Shown in pieces: positions 1 to 9,374 of a stretch of DNA of 64,000 nt. The DNA is taken from the NCBI GenBank assembly GCA_049799955.1, contig JBARIW010000051.1, forward strand, positions 1 through 64,000, in the 5' to 3' direction. Source of the DNA: JBGTFE01 sp049799955 (GTDB lineage Bacteria; Acidobacteriota; Blastocatellia; Pyrinomonadales; Pyrinomonadaceae). A model generated the notes under the pieces. It did not search any database. It saw only the letters and a list, made by a program, of their open reading frames with translations, and was not told the origin of the DNA. The position numbers and the translations under genes are program-made. Numbering within the stretch: position 1 is the first letter of the stretch; the number at the start of each line of letters is the position of its first letter.

Positions 1-75
1 GCCTTTACGGTCGCGCTCTTCAATCTGCTCCAACAATGGAACGGTTTGAATGTCGATAAAAATGGAGTTTCGCAT
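1..75 (-). CDS. Unidentified gene, 5' end only (runs off the left edge)
   Basis: The first 25 codons of a minus-strand gene, starting at the ATG at 73-75. It begins 32 bases after the stop codon of the tnsC remnant, so it was probably the next gene of the same operon. The peptide starts MRNSIFIDIQTVPLLEQ. A TniQ/TnsD-type gene would be expected here in a Tn7-like operon, but these residues do not resemble one. FIDIQTVP recalls the first motif of DnaQ-fold exonucleases (normally DxE, here DIQ). The fragment is too short to name. Confidence 0.45.
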   Translation of the reverse strand, partial: MRNSIFIDIQTVPLLEQIEERDRKG

Positions 76-107
76 CTCTCGTTGGCTGAATTCAGTTTAT
101 GATTTCA

Positions 108-1181
108 CTAGCACCATTGGTTTATTAGAGAATCCGGCTTTTCATCAATCGATTTAGGGTCTTTATTATCAAGCGAAGATTTATCTGAGTCTTTATCCTT
201 CTTTTTCTTATTGACTAATGCTCTGATTTGCGGGTCATTAGCGATTTCACCTTCAACTTGCGGTGGTTCTGAAGAAGAATTTTTGCCGGAAGGTTTCTTA
301 GATTCCTCGATGAATTGTTCGAGAAATTGCGGATATGCATCTTCAAATCTTGTTAAAGCGTTTTTGTTTTGGATTTTAGGGCTTCAAGCGCCGGGCGAAG
401 GATGCGGAATTTATCTCGGCAGACAGAACGAATTATCGAAGCATCCACTAACTCTTTCTTGGTTTCTATCGCTCTTTCTTGAGCGAGCATATAGGCTTTT
501 ACCGCCAGATCGGTAATTCCTTGTGTTTCTTCATACAGAATCTTAGCTAAGTCAGTGTTGTCTTCCAATAAACACACTTTGCGGGTATATTGAAAATGCC
601 AAAGAGCTTTAACAAATAGGTTCCATTCCTTATCAAGTTTCATTCTGTCCCAGACTAAATCCCCTTGTCCTGTGCCGCGTCTCATCTGTGAAAAATTACC
701 TTCAAAAACAGAAAGTGATTTATAAGTGCCAACGAGGATGACCGGTACACCAACCGTATTTACGACCTGAACAAAAAAGTTGAGCATTTTCTCAATTCCG
801 CCGCTCTTAGCTAGGCTCAATCGCTGAATTTCATCAATTACTAGAACACCGATGCCGTGATTAGCAGCAACCAGTGCCATATAAGGCAGCATTTCATCAG
901 TATTTCTGCTTTTGCTGCCATAATTTTTGTGATAGGAAGTTCCGAGAATAATGTCCACAGTCTGAAAGAAATTTATGCAAAGTCCTTTGAGACTGCCATC
1001 GAAGGGACAATCTATTTTGAGCCAGACAATCTGTGAAAACGTAAATTTTCGTCCGTGGTATTCGCTGTGATGAATAACCTGCGGATACAGTCGAAGATCT
1101 CTTTCAGCCGCGAGCGACTTACCGGTGCCGCTAATCCCGATAATATTGAATCCAAATGCCGAGGTTGAATGAAAATTAGGA
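108..1181 (-). pseudogene. tnsC: Tn7-like TnsC/TniB-type AAA ATPase, truncated and frameshifted
   Basis: TnsC is the AAA+ ATPase that links target recognition to the transposase in Tn7-like elements. Visible are the Walker A motif GISGTGKS (about 1116-1139), the Walker B motif VLVIDEIQ (about 829-852) and flanking motifs typical of the family (QIVWLKIDCP, GSLKGLC). Two lesions show it is dead. The 5' part is replaced at 1182 by the end of an IS1595-family element, removing the N-terminal region and the start. Near 360 the frame ends (KSKTKTL, stop), while the homologous C-terminal tail continues in another frame (NALTRFEDAYPQFLEQF onward) to a stop at 108-110, so one base has been lost in an A-run. 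No tnsA or tnsB is present, so the transposon is a relic here. Confidence 0.8.
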
Positions 1182-1204
1182 CAGTAATATACTTGACGAA
1201 TCAA
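1182..1204 (+). repeat. Left terminal inverted repeat of the IS1595-family element
   Basis: Contains the 19-mer AATATACTTGACGAATCAA (1186-1204), present as an exact reverse complement at 3799-3817. One mismatch occurs when the repeat is extended outwards to 1182. It begins 26 bases upstream of the transposase ATG, as expected for a terminal repeat overlapping the transposase promoter. Confidence 0.85.
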
Positions 1205-1229
1205 GTTCCATAATGTATGATTGTACTTA

Positions 1230-2174
1230 ATGGAACCAAAAACACTACAACAAGCAATCATTTTCTTTAGCAATCAAGATAACTGTCTCAATTATATGGT
1301 TGCTCGCCGTTTCCCAAATGGCGCAGTCTGCCCGACTTGCGGGCGCGATGATGTTACATTTCTTGCAAAACAACGTAAATGGCAGTGTAAAAGCGCACAC
1401 AAACAACGTCAGTTTTCAATCAAAGTTGGCACAATCTTTGAAGATTCGCCTTTAGGTCTGGACAAATGGCTAACCGCCGTTTGGATGATTACAAACTGCA
1501 AAAACGGCGTTTCGTCTTATGAAATCCATCGCGCAATCGGTGTTACTCAGAAAACTGCGTGGTTTATGATTCATCGGGTGCGCGTTGCAATGGAAACCGG
1601 TTCCTTTGAAAAACTTTCGGGCACCGTCGAAGTTGACGAAACTTTCATCGGCGGAAAAGCCAAGAATATGCATATCAAAAAGCGTAAAGAAGTAATTCAA
1701 GGTCGCGGCTCGGTCGGCAAAACTGCCGTTATGGGCTTGTTAGAGCGCAAAGGTAGAGTTTTAGCCAAAGTTATTGAAAACACTATCCGTGAAACACTTC
1801 ACAACGAAGTTAAAAACAACGTCGAAAAGGACTCAAACCTTTTCACAGACGAATAGCGTTCATATCGCGGTCTGGATGAAGATTACATTCACGAAGTTAT
1901 CAATCATTCGATTGAATATGTGAAAGGCAATGTTCACACAAACGGAATTGAAAACTTTTGGTCTTTACTGAAACGCACAATCAAAGGAACTTATGTTTCG
2001 GTTAAACCGTTCCACCTTGGCAAATATTTAGCCGAACAAACTTTTCGTTTTAACGAGCGCAAAGGAACCGACGCAGACCGATTTCAAAAAGTTACTTCGC
2101 AGGTAACCGGTAAACGGCTAACCTATGCGGAACTAACCGGTAAAATACCTTCGATGCGTCTTATATCGTTCTAA
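1230..2174 (+). pseudogene. IS1595-family (ISXO2-like) transposase with internal amber codon
   Basis: The frame reads from the ATG at 1230 to a stop at 2172-2174, but an in-frame TAG lies at 1854-1856. Up to the TAG it encodes an N-terminal zinc ribbon (CPTCG and a second cysteine in WQCKS) and the first catalytic block EVDETFIGGK. After the TAG the same frame encodes the last block, HTNGIENFWSLLKR, and the FRFNERK motif. The sequence around the stop (TDE, stop, RSYRGLD) corresponds to a family position that is usually aromatic, so a TGG to TAG change is likely. A TTG at 1221 in the same frame is a less likely start. Only a truncated protein lacking the final catalytic residue would be made unless the stop is read through. 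Confidence 0.85.
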
Positions 2175-2176
2175 AT

Positions 2177-2344
2177 TTACTTCGCCGTTCGGGAAACGCG
2201 GGCACCGGAAATAGACCGGTCTTCGCGTTTCTTTTTCTTTTGTTCCTTTTCTTCGTCTAATTTCTTTTTCAGTTCTGAATACGGAACCGACAAAAGTTTT
2301 CCCATTACATCGTCAAATTTCTCAAATTCTGATTCTTTTTCCAT
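2177..2344 (-). CDS. Small IS-associated protein (55 aa)
   Basis: An ATG at 2342-2344 opens a 55-codon frame (MEKESEFEKFDDVMGKLLSV...) ending with TAA at 2177-2179, two bases past the transposase stop and convergent with it. The pattern of acidic start, VMGKLLSVPYSELKKKL and a lysine-rich tail resembles short proteins commonly encoded next to ISXO2-like transposases. It lies 39 bases downstream of the passenger gene, on the same strand, and could be co-transcribed with it. Function unknown; the strong charge bias fits a small nucleic-acid- or protein-binding accessory factor, but that is inference. Confidence 0.6.
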   Translation of the reverse strand: MEKESEFEKFDDVMGKLLSVPYSELKKKLDEEKEQKKKKREDRSISGARVSRTAK

Positions 2345-2383
2345 AATTCACATAAAGAATAATAACCGGTCTGGTGTAACCGG

Positions 2384-3772
2384 TTATGCGCCAGCGACCT
2401 TTTGCCAAGCCGAACCAAAGCCAGAGCGCCCCGGAACGGGTTCAATCATTCGATTGTCGCGCATACGATAAAATACGTTCTTCATAGAATTTTCTGATTT
2501 AATGCCGGTTAATTGTCTTGCTGTTCGGTTGGTAATAAAAGGATTGTTTCCAAGATATTCCATAATTAATGTATCTGGAGTAGCAAGTTTTTGGTGGTTA
2601 ATTTGAACCACAAATGAATTTGCCTTTTCAAACCAAATAGGGTCTTTAAGTCGAAGTGCGCGCATCGCGTTTACTGCCGTGTTCAATCCTTCACCTACAT
2701 CTTTGTTCGGCGGATTAGGAAACTTATTAATTACGCGCACAATATTACCGTTTCGGGCGAATCTTTCACGCAAGAGATTGTTAGGTGTCATGTGCGCCGG
2801 AAGCCTGCCGGGACTTTCAACTTCAACTCGATTATTAAAAATCCTTACGTGAACATCGTCGGCAATGGAATAATCACGATGTAGAACCGCATTGGTAATT
2901 ACTTCGTGAAGGGTTTCTGCCGGATAAATAACCGGTTCAAGAACGCCTTTTGTACCAATTACCTTTACATTGCCAATTATCTCTTGTGTTTTGCTTACTG
3001 CCTCTGTTATTAGGTCGTATGCGCCCCCTTCAATACTTATAGGATTTCCAATGAGCGTGTCGCGCTCGCCTTCTTCATCACTTGTTTGGTATTGATAAAT
3101 TTTTATACCGGTTCGTTTAGGCAGCAGAGCTTGCGGCAAATCAGCAAAAAGCATAACACCGGCAACTGTAGGTTTACCTTCTTTGATGAGTTCGTTTTTT
3201 CTTAGCCAAGTTTCCGGTTCAGATGCCGGGACAACTTCAAGAATGAATCTAAGAACGGTTTCCGAATTTGAGATAGTTGTTATATCCGTATTTACCAATT
3301 CATTCTCAAAAGACGTAATCCCCTTGTTGCGCTCTAGCAAAGCAAGTTTTGCCGGGGTGTCAACAGGCAGGTTTTGTGCGTTTCGACGTAAACGCGGGAC
3401 TCCATCACCCGCGTTTACAACGCCTTTGGTTTTTCGGATTGATGCTTGCAAAACGAAACCGGTTGAACCGGCGTGGCGTAAAAAGTTGTAGCTGTAATCG
3501 TGTCCTAGCGGAAAGAGCTTTTCAAATTCGGCAATATGAGCATTAGCATCTTCAGGGTCAGCAAAACCATCCCACGTATGCCACAAACTTGCGCTTGATT
3601 CAGCAATTCCAATATACAATTCGCCACCATCAGCATTTGCAAATGCTGAAATTGTATTTGTAAGTTTAGACGGTGTTATCTCTTTCCTTTTGAGGTCTAA
3701 AAAATGCCCTTCGTGATAATACAAGATTTTATTGAATTGGTCATCATCAATGTCGAAGACTTCAATAGCCAT
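2384..3772 (-). CDS. AlbA_2 (Schlafen-like) domain and ATP-binding domain protein, IS passenger
   Basis: A 462-residue protein. The N-terminus (about 15-120) matches the AlbA_2/Schlafen-like domain, with the signature FLDLKRKEITPSKLTNTISAF followed by ANADGGELYIGI. A middle region (about 285-400) resembles the GHKL-type ATP-binding domain found in the same proteins (TLHEVITNAVLHRDYS, later NKDVGEGLNTAVNAM). The C-terminus is a winged-helix-like segment (ITNRTARQLTGIKSENSMKN). Such proteins are often annotated as putative transcriptional regulators or 'RecG-related' ATP-binding proteins; the biochemical role is not established. The gene lies wholly between the IS inverted repeats and reads inwards from the right one, so it is a passenger of the element. 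It is intact, unlike the transposase. Confidence 0.8.
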   Translation of the reverse strand: MAIEVFDIDDDQFNKILYYHEGHFLDLKRKEITPSKLTNTISAFANADGGELYIGIAESSASLWHTWDGFADPEDANAHIAEFEKLFPLGHDYSYNFLRHAGSTGFVLQASIRKTKGVVNAGDGVPRLRRNAQNLPVDTPAKLALLERNKGITSFENELVNTDITTISNSETVLRFILEVVPASEPETWLRKNELIKEGKPTVAGVMLFADLPQALLPKRTGIKIYQYQTSDEEGERDTLIGNPISIEGGAYDLITEAVSKTQEIIGNVKVIGTKGVLEPVIYPAETLHEVITNAVLHRDYSIADDVHVRIFNNRVEVESPGRLPAHMTPNNLLRERFARNGNIVRVINKFPNPPNKDVGEGLNTAVNAMRALRLKDPIWFEKANSFVVQINHQKLATPDTLIMEYLGNNPFITNRTARQLTGIKSENSMKNVFYRMRDNRMIEPVPGRSGFGSAWQKVAGA

Positions 3773-3798
3773 AGTACAATACTATAAACCATTGAGTT

Positions 3799-3821
3799 TT
3801 GATTCGTCAAGTATATTATTG
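3799..3821 (-). repeat. Right terminal inverted repeat of the IS1595-family element
   Basis: Reverse complement of 1182-1204 with one mismatch. It lies 27 bases upstream of the start codon of the passenger gene. The next inner bases are also similar between the two ends (both contain TTGTAC or GTAC-type sequence about 20 bases further in). Confidence 0.85.
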
Positions 3822-4420
3822 CCAAACCTTTTACTAGAGAAATTAAACTCCGCTCCAAAAAACTCTCGAAAATCTAATAAATTTATCTATATTCTTCCAA
3901 AACCTAGAAAATTATTGACTCTAATTTTAACCTGTGATAGTTTTAACAAACCGACGACATAGGAGTTTTACGGAAATGTTCTACGGGGAAAAAGAAAAGA
4001 ATATTTCCAAGGGAAGCTTAGACCAAAACGAAAAGAACAGAGAAACTAGAATAGTTGAGAATTTGAGTTAAAGAACAAAGAGCTCAAAAACATTTGGTTG
4101 AAGTTTAGAATTTCATATTTGGATTTTCTTATCAAAGATAATGAGATGTTAAAAATCATTACTTAGATAATAAAAATCCAAAGGATAAATCTCTTTATAT
4201 GTTGGATATCTTCTACAATTTTAGAAAGAATTTAACGACTTCCCGAAAATTAAGTTGGAAATATATATCGAAAGTCGATTATCACTTGATAATCGACTTT
4301 TTTGTGTTAAAAATTGGAAACTCTAGATTACGATATTGAGTATAAAATATATTACTAATTGTCAGTTTTGTTAAAAAACTTGATTGGCATTCTGATTTAT
4401 CAAGTCGATAATTCACTATT
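3822..4420. other. A+T-rich junction between IS and cargo operon, no convincing gene
   Basis: Nearly 600 bases with only short open frames. A 31-codon frame (3976-4071) follows an AGGAG box and a second short frame follows it, but they do not join into a recognisable product. The only clear element is the hairpin at 4271-4303. The missing N-terminal part of tnsC, expected beside the IS, is not here, which points to a deletion. Confidence 0.6.
4271..4303 (+). terminator. Intrinsic terminator-like hairpin
   Basis: A perfect 13-bp stem (AAAGTCGATTATC, loop ACTT, then its complement) running into a run of T residues. It lies 118 bases upstream of the kinase gene and would insulate that operon from transcription entering from the IS side. 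Confidence 0.75.
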
Positions 4421-7400
4421 ATGGAGATAGTAGATAAAACAGTCATATTAATTGTACAAGCGATGCAGATGGCTGTCGTTTTATTGATTATTGTCTTTGC
4501 ATACACCTCGACAATAGCCAAGGAGGTGAAACAAGAAAGTTTTCAATTTTGGGGAAGCATAAGAGGAGAGATTGATAAAACCAGACCGCTGCTTTTCATT
4601 GCGCTCGGATTTTTATGCAATTTGATTTATTTAATCCTTAACATGATCCGGGCTTATGAAGTCAAGGATATCCCGGCAAGCAAAATTAGTGATCCGTATT
4701 TTTTAATTTTCTTATTTAATATACTTACTACCTACTGTTTTTTATTACAATCTTTACCTCAATTATATATTTCAAATGATAAGAACGTTAATATAAAGAG
4801 TTCAGCGTCAATCGGAAAAAAAGAATCTTCCGGAAAAGCGTTAAAATACATTATTGTTACGCTTTTTACAATCATTGTTTACGTTTACTTTACGTTGTAT
4901 GGTGAGAATCTCCTTTTTTACTCATTTGAGTTTGTCGGTTGTCTATTAGTCAGTTGGCATTTATTCCAGTTAACTTCAATTCATAACGACTCACTTAAGG
5001 ATAGTTACACTCGTTATCTTATCTTTACAGGTTGGATGATTTGGACAAGTCTTCAACTTTGGAAACCCGTAGGCTCTGGACTAGGGATACCTCACGACAT
5101 AATTCAGCTAACCGGTTTTTCTCTCTCGCTTCTTGCAAAATGCTTAATTCTATTTGGGTTGTATGATTTTTCAGTAAGAATCGGTCGCCGTGCCATCAAA
5201 GATCTTACCGCTAAAGTTGAGCAATTAAATATTTTGCCGAAATTAGTTAACTCAGTATCTAATTCAAAAGATTTGAAAGAACTTTCGACTAAAGTTGTGC
5301 GTCATTTAACCAATAAGGAAGTATTCGATTTTGATTATGCGATTTTTTCAGAAGTGAATCATCTTAAGCAAAGAATAATTTATGCGGCTTCGAAGATTGA
5401 AAACAATAATATTAAACAAACTGAAAAATGGGTGTGGAGTGACGGAATCACATTTGACCACCACGATATTATGGCTGAGGTTTTTAGAAAGGGAGAGACA
5501 ATTCATGCCTATCGAGAGCAGTTAGATGAAAGGATTATAAACATCAACTCCGAAAAATCACCGCTAAATCGTGAGATTTACAATACATATAATCATCAAA
5601 ATCTCAACCGGCTTTTTATTCCGGTAAAAAACTTAAAGGATAGCGATAAAAATCAGAATAGAGTGGTGGCAATTATTGAAGTTGGTTACTGCGTAAAAGG
5701 CAATGGTCTTAATTCGGATGACCTGAAGATAAAAGATAAGATTGATAGAAAAGGTGAATTAAATCTTTACCTGGATAATTGCGCTCAATCTTACGAAAGA
5801 CTTATTGATAAGGATTTGGAGGAGAAAATTGCTTCACTACTTAAAAATTGTGATAACTTGAGTAAAGATGACCCGATAATGTATTTGCAGGAAATCCTGA
5901 AATCTACCTGCATTTTAGTTGATGCGGAATTTTGTTTCATTGCATTAGTCCCGTTGGATAAAAATTCTCAAAACTCAACTCTTGTATTCGAAGATAACGA
6001 AACCAAAGATAAGGAAAAAATAATCGAGAATTTTCTAAACTGTATAGAAGGAGATGCGGTTTCAGGTGACGATGTAAAAATAAATGAGAGCAAATTTAAA
6101 CAGAAAATGTATGAGCTTCTTGGCGCTAAATCTATGCAAGTGAGCGAGATTTGTTTTCATGAAGTCAAGGTTGGATATTTGTTCATGCTTAGCAGGAATA
6201 AGTACCTTTTTAATGAGGTTGTTAATTCAATTATCCAAAAAATTGCCGATAATATCGGTGCCACCTATAATGAAAAAAAATTCCACAACGCCGTTGCTTC
6301 TTTAGTTTCGCCTGATAACGCTATTATTGACCTTGAAGCCAATATACAGCCTTTAATTGAAATGATTAAAAGCTATTTTGGAACTCCTTATATCAGCATT
6401 TGGCTTAAGGATGATAAAGATTATTACGTCCAGAAATATGCTTCTGATGAATTAAGGTTAGGCTGTACAAATTTTGGAGTTAACAAAATACACATGGCGG
6501 AAATAGAACTAGAAAATGAGTATAAAATAATACAGATTAATTCTAATAACGCCGAAATAAAATATACCCCATTTAAAAAATTCGGTCGCAATAATAACCT
6601 TAAGACATTGTTGCTCCAGCCACTTAAAACTCAACACCAGAGCTTTGGATTAATCAATATTTACTTTAAAAACAGTAAAAACCGTATTGTTTATGAAGAT
6701 ATAAATTTTCTGAATTTGATTTCAGTCAAAGCCCTTATCACTATTCAAATACACGACCTTGTGCGTGCCTTTAGAGAAATTTCGGATTCGTTCACGCAAA
6801 ATGATTTAAACAGTACGCTACAAACAATTACAAATTCTGCTGTGAATTTGCTCAACGCCGACCCGGTGATTTTATACAAGAGTAATGATGGCGTGAATGT
6901 TTATTGCAGCGACGTCACTTTTTCGTATAAAGCGGACTTTAAAGAGGAAGAACTCCTTAAGCTAATTAAAAGCGAAAGGAAATCTCACGTTCATCTTGCA
7001 GAAAATATTATTAAAAGCGGAAGCAGGTTTTTTAGTAATAAAAACGAATATAAAGATTATATTCAAAAACACTCCGTATCCCATAACAAGATTAAATTTA
7101 AAGACGATTTCTGGGATAGAGAAAACATTAAATCATTAGCTGCCGTTAAGTTGGTTCATAAAACAGCTAGCTATATTAAACCTGTCGGAGTTTTATTTAT
7201 TAATTTTAGAAATGAAGTGACATTCAATGATGAAATCATAAAAGTCATTGAAACTTTTGCAGCATTCGCGTCCGGAAGTATTTCTAACGGACTTGTTTTT
7301 AAACAAAACAGACAATTTCTTTTGGATAACCTTCGATTGACAAAACCATTACTCACCGAAGCTTTAACCGCAGGAGCTTTACACGATGCAAAAAAAATAT

Positions 7401-8068
7401 TTGACACCACATATTTTTCTTACAATAGATTAGTTGAGAAAATTAACGACCCTTACGACTTTAATAATAAAAAAATGAATAAGATAACTATCAGGGGCGA
7501 ATTGGAAAAATTAAAATCTTTTTTTGTAAGACTTGACGATGAGTTTTACAAAATAGAAGCATTGTATGCTCCTGCTCAAAATACAGTTATTGAAAATCAT
7601 GATGTAAAAAAGATTTTACAGCAGCAGCTTGACATTATGGAGGCTGAATTGTTCCAAAAAAACATTAAAGTTACTAAAGATTTTCCTAATGAAGAAATTT
7701 TTATTGATTGTGATGAATCTCAAATCGGACTGGCGATTTTGAATATTTTAAAGAATGCCTATCAAGCTATGGGAAATCGTGGAGAGCTTGAAGTAAGAGT
7801 AAAGAAAGTTGACAATTCACAGGTGAAAATTGAAATTGTCGATAATGGTAAAGGAATAAGTGATGACATCAAAGCCATAATGTTTAATCCTAATATCACT
7901 AATAAAGAGGGCGGCACCGGTTTAGGATTGTCAATGAGCAAATATGTCATTGAAAACAATCACCTAGGACATATCAAGGGTAGAACAAAAGATGGCAAAA
8001 CCACCTTTACAATCATTTTACCAATCAAGCTGCCGAGTGAACCTAATATACAAGACAAAGAAAAATAA
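4421..8068 (+). CDS. Large membrane sensor histidine kinase with multiple GAF-like modules
   Basis: A 1215-residue sensor kinase, first gene of a three-gene operon. About seven hydrophobic segments in residues 8-250 form a membrane domain. A short helical linker follows (DLTAKVEQLNILPKLV). Roughly residues 280-985 look like several consecutive GAF-type sensor modules. The kinase core is C-terminal: the probable phospho-acceptor is H988 in GALHDAKKI, then the N-box ILNILKNAYQAM, G1 box DNGKGI and G2 box GGTGLGL. The gene is A+T-rich compared with the resident genes to the right, suggesting transfer. The next gene starts 45 bases downstream and encodes a receiver-like partner. The ligand is unknown. 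Kinase assignment is firm; the number of GAF modules and their order are read by eye. Confidence 0.88.
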   Translation: MEIVDKTVILIVQAMQMAVVLLIIVFAYTSTIAKEVKQESFQFWGSIRGEIDKTRPLLFIALGFLCNLIYLILNMIRAYEVKDIPASKISDPYFLIFLFNILTTYCFLLQSLPQLYISNDKNVNIKSSASIGKKESSGKALKYIIVTLFTIIVYVYFTLYGENLLFYSFEFVGCLLVSWHLFQLTSIHNDSLKDSYTRYLIFTGWMIWTSLQLWKPVGSGLGIPHDIIQLTGFSLSLLAKCLILFGLYDFSVRIGRRAIKDLTAKVEQLNILPKLVNSVSNSKDLKELSTKVVRHLTNKEVFDFDYAIFSEVNHLKQRIIYAASKIENNNIKQTEKWVWSDGITFDHHDIMAEVFRKGETIHAYREQLDERIININSEKSPLNREIYNTYNHQNLNRLFIPVKNLKDSDKNQNRVVAIIEVGYCVKGNGLNSDDLKIKDKIDRKGELNLYLDNCAQSYERLIDKDLEEKIASLLKNCDNLSKDDPIMYLQEILKSTCILVDAEFCFIALVPLDKNSQNSTLVFEDNETKDKEKIIENFLNCIEGDAVSGDDVKINESKFKQKMYELLGAKSMQVSEICFHEVKVGYLFMLSRNKYLFNEVVNSIIQKIADNIGATYNEKKFHNAVASLVSPDNAIIDLEANIQPLIEMIKSYFGTPYISIWLKDDKDYYVQKYASDELRLGCTNFGVNKIHMAEIELENEYKIIQINSNNAEIKYTPFKKFGRNNNLKTLLLQPLKTQHQSFGLINIYFKNSKNRIVYEDINFLNLISVKALITIQIHDLVRAFREISDSFTQNDLNSTLQTITNSAVNLLNADPVILYKSNDGVNVYCSDVTFSYKADFKEEELLKLIKSERKSHVHLAENIIKSGSRFFSNKNEYKDYIQKHSVSHNKIKFKDDFWDRENIKSLAAVKLVHKTASYIKPVGVLFINFRNEVTFNDEIIKVIETFAAFASGSISNGLVFKQNRQFLLDNLRLTKPLLTEALTAGALHDAKKIFDTTYFSYNRLVEKINDPYDFNNKKMNKITIRGELEKLKSFFVRLDDEFYKIEALYAPAQNTVIENHDVKKILQQQLDIMEAELFQKNIKVTKDFPNEEIFIDCDESQIGLAILNILKNAYQAMGNRGELEVRVKKVDNSQVKIEIVDNGKGISDDIKAIMFNPNITNKEGGTGLGLSMSKYVIENNHLGHIKGRTKDGKTTFTIILPIKLPSEPNIQDKEK

Positions 8069-8113
8069 TTCTTTTTGTGAGTTTAAATTTCAAACCTTAA
8101 GAGACATACAATT

Positions 8114-9370
8114 ATGAATGTAGGACAAGTTACAGCAAAAAACGTCAATTTAGATAGCGAAGACACAGAAAAATTTACTCTATATGTTGAAGACGATTAT
8201 GACAGCAGAAATGCAGTCCTCGGATATCTGCGAGACAAAAACTACCACGATATCATAGCGCCAACTTCAATTGCTGAGTGTGTTGAAGCAATCGAGTCCA
8301 AAAGATTTAATCGCGCTGTCATTGATAACAATTTGAGTCACTGGGTCGATAGAAACACCGTGAATTCAATTAAAATTGGTAATAGAGAATGTTATAACGG
8401 AATACAATTAGCAAAAGTACTGGAATACTATAATTATAATATTCAAATAGGCTTGTTCAGCTCACATACTTATGAATTACAAAATGCTATTAAAAGCTGG
8501 CGCGGAGATAGTTCTTTTGAAATTCTTAAAGTAGAAAGAGGCTCTCCCAATAAACATATATTAGATTTTATAGAAAGAAATTATAAGCTGGAAATAACTA
8601 TAAAACCTCTACATAAAATAAAAGGCGAATTGCCGAACGCGATACAGGCATTTTACGCTAAAAAAATTATCAATTTGCCCAAGACCAAGGATGATTTGTG
8701 GAAAGCCGGAGAATACGCCTGGCTGGTAGGTGTAAACAAAGATATTTCACATCGTTTTGCCAAAATCGAGAAATCCAATAAATACACTTTAGATAATCCC
8801 GAAGAAGAATTTCTAATCACAATTGATAAAAATGACTCTGATGTAGAGTCAATAATTGATAAATCAACGGACACGGAAATCAATTTCAAAAATATTTTGA
8901 CTAAAGGTTCGATTCCCAAGTCTGACAAATTCATTTATAGCTATTTTATTACTCAAGCTATTTGCAAAAAATATTTAACTAATCAAGTCGGCATTGAGAA
9001 AGTTATTAAAACTTTAAAATCGCTAGGTGAGTCTGCCATGTTTGAAAGTCAAAAAATTCTTTTTAAAAAACTACCGCAAACCGTAACTACTCAAATCAAC
9101 CATAAAGAAGAAGTTTATGAATTATTAAAGGAATTTTCTTCAAGTCACTTTCCGAAAATTCTCGATATTTATAAATGCAGAGTCGATTTTGTCGAGGATG
9201 GAGTTGCGCATGTCAAGTTAGAAAGTTTTTCTCCTGAAAAAGCAGTAAGAGTAGAGAGATTCAGCACTGAATTTCTGAACAATCACAATATTGACGAAAA
9301 TTCATTTGAATACACAATCTATATTCCGCCGATTGGTGGTGGAAGCGCGTTTCATATTGAACCTATCTAA
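8114..9370 (+). CDS. Receiver-domain protein with uncharacterised C-terminal domain
   Basis: A 418-residue protein whose first 165 residues read as a divergent response-regulator receiver: acidic pocket VEDD (25-28), probable phospho-acceptor D71 in AVIDNNLSH, the serine/threonine position in GLFSS (112-117), and the lysine in ILKVERG (K139). The stretch between D71 and the serine is longer than in ordinary receivers. The remaining 250 residues match no DNA-binding or enzymatic domain I recognise. They end in a beta-rich segment (YTIYIPPIGGGSAFHIEPI). It lies between the kinase and the metallo-beta-lactamase gene, four bases before the latter, so it is the natural relay between sensor and effector. 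It is not a normal transcription factor. Confidence 0.7.
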   Translation: MNVGQVTAKNVNLDSEDTEKFTLYVEDDYDSRNAVLGYLRDKNYHDIIAPTSIAECVEAIESKRFNRAVIDNNLSHWVDRNTVNSIKIGNRECYNGIQLAKVLEYYNYNIQIGLFSSHTYELQNAIKSWRGDSSFEILKVERGSPNKHILDFIERNYKLEITIKPLHKIKGELPNAIQAFYAKKIINLPKTKDDLWKAGEYAWLVGVNKDISHRFAKIEKSNKYTLDNPEEEFLITIDKNDSDVESIIDKSTDTEINFKNILTKGSIPKSDKFIYSYFITQAICKKYLTNQVGIEKVIKTLKSLGESAMFESQKILFKKLPQTVTTQINHKEEVYELLKEFSSSHFPKILDIYKCRVDFVEDGVAHVKLESFSPEKAVRVERFSTEFLNNHNIDENSFEYTIYIPPIGGGSAFHIEPI

Positions 9371-9374
9371 AACT

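Larger units (their letters stand above)
1182..3821. mobile_element. IS1595-family (ISXO2-like) element with passenger gene
   Basis: The element is delimited by inverted repeats at 1182-1204 and 3799-3821, which match at 22 of 23 positions. Between them lie a plus-strand ISXO2-like transposase gene and, in the opposite orientation, a 55-codon ORF and a 462-codon AlbA_2/Schlafen-like gene. Some IS1595-family groups are known to carry passenger genes, which fits. The left end interrupts a tnsC gene. The missing part of tnsC is not found beyond the right end and no 8-bp target duplication is visible, so a deletion probably followed insertion. An internal amber codon in the transposase suggests it can no longer move by itself. 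Confidence 0.8.

Noticed and set aside
340..375. Programmed frameshift in tnsC at an A-run
   Set aside because: The run is CAAAAACG without a standard slippery heptamer, and the gene is already cut at its 5' end. Simple decay explains it.
3976..4071. A 31-codon frame after AGGAG, followed by a second short frame reading LKFRISYLDFLIKDNE
   Set aside because: The two frames would need a frameshift to join and neither resembles a known protein.
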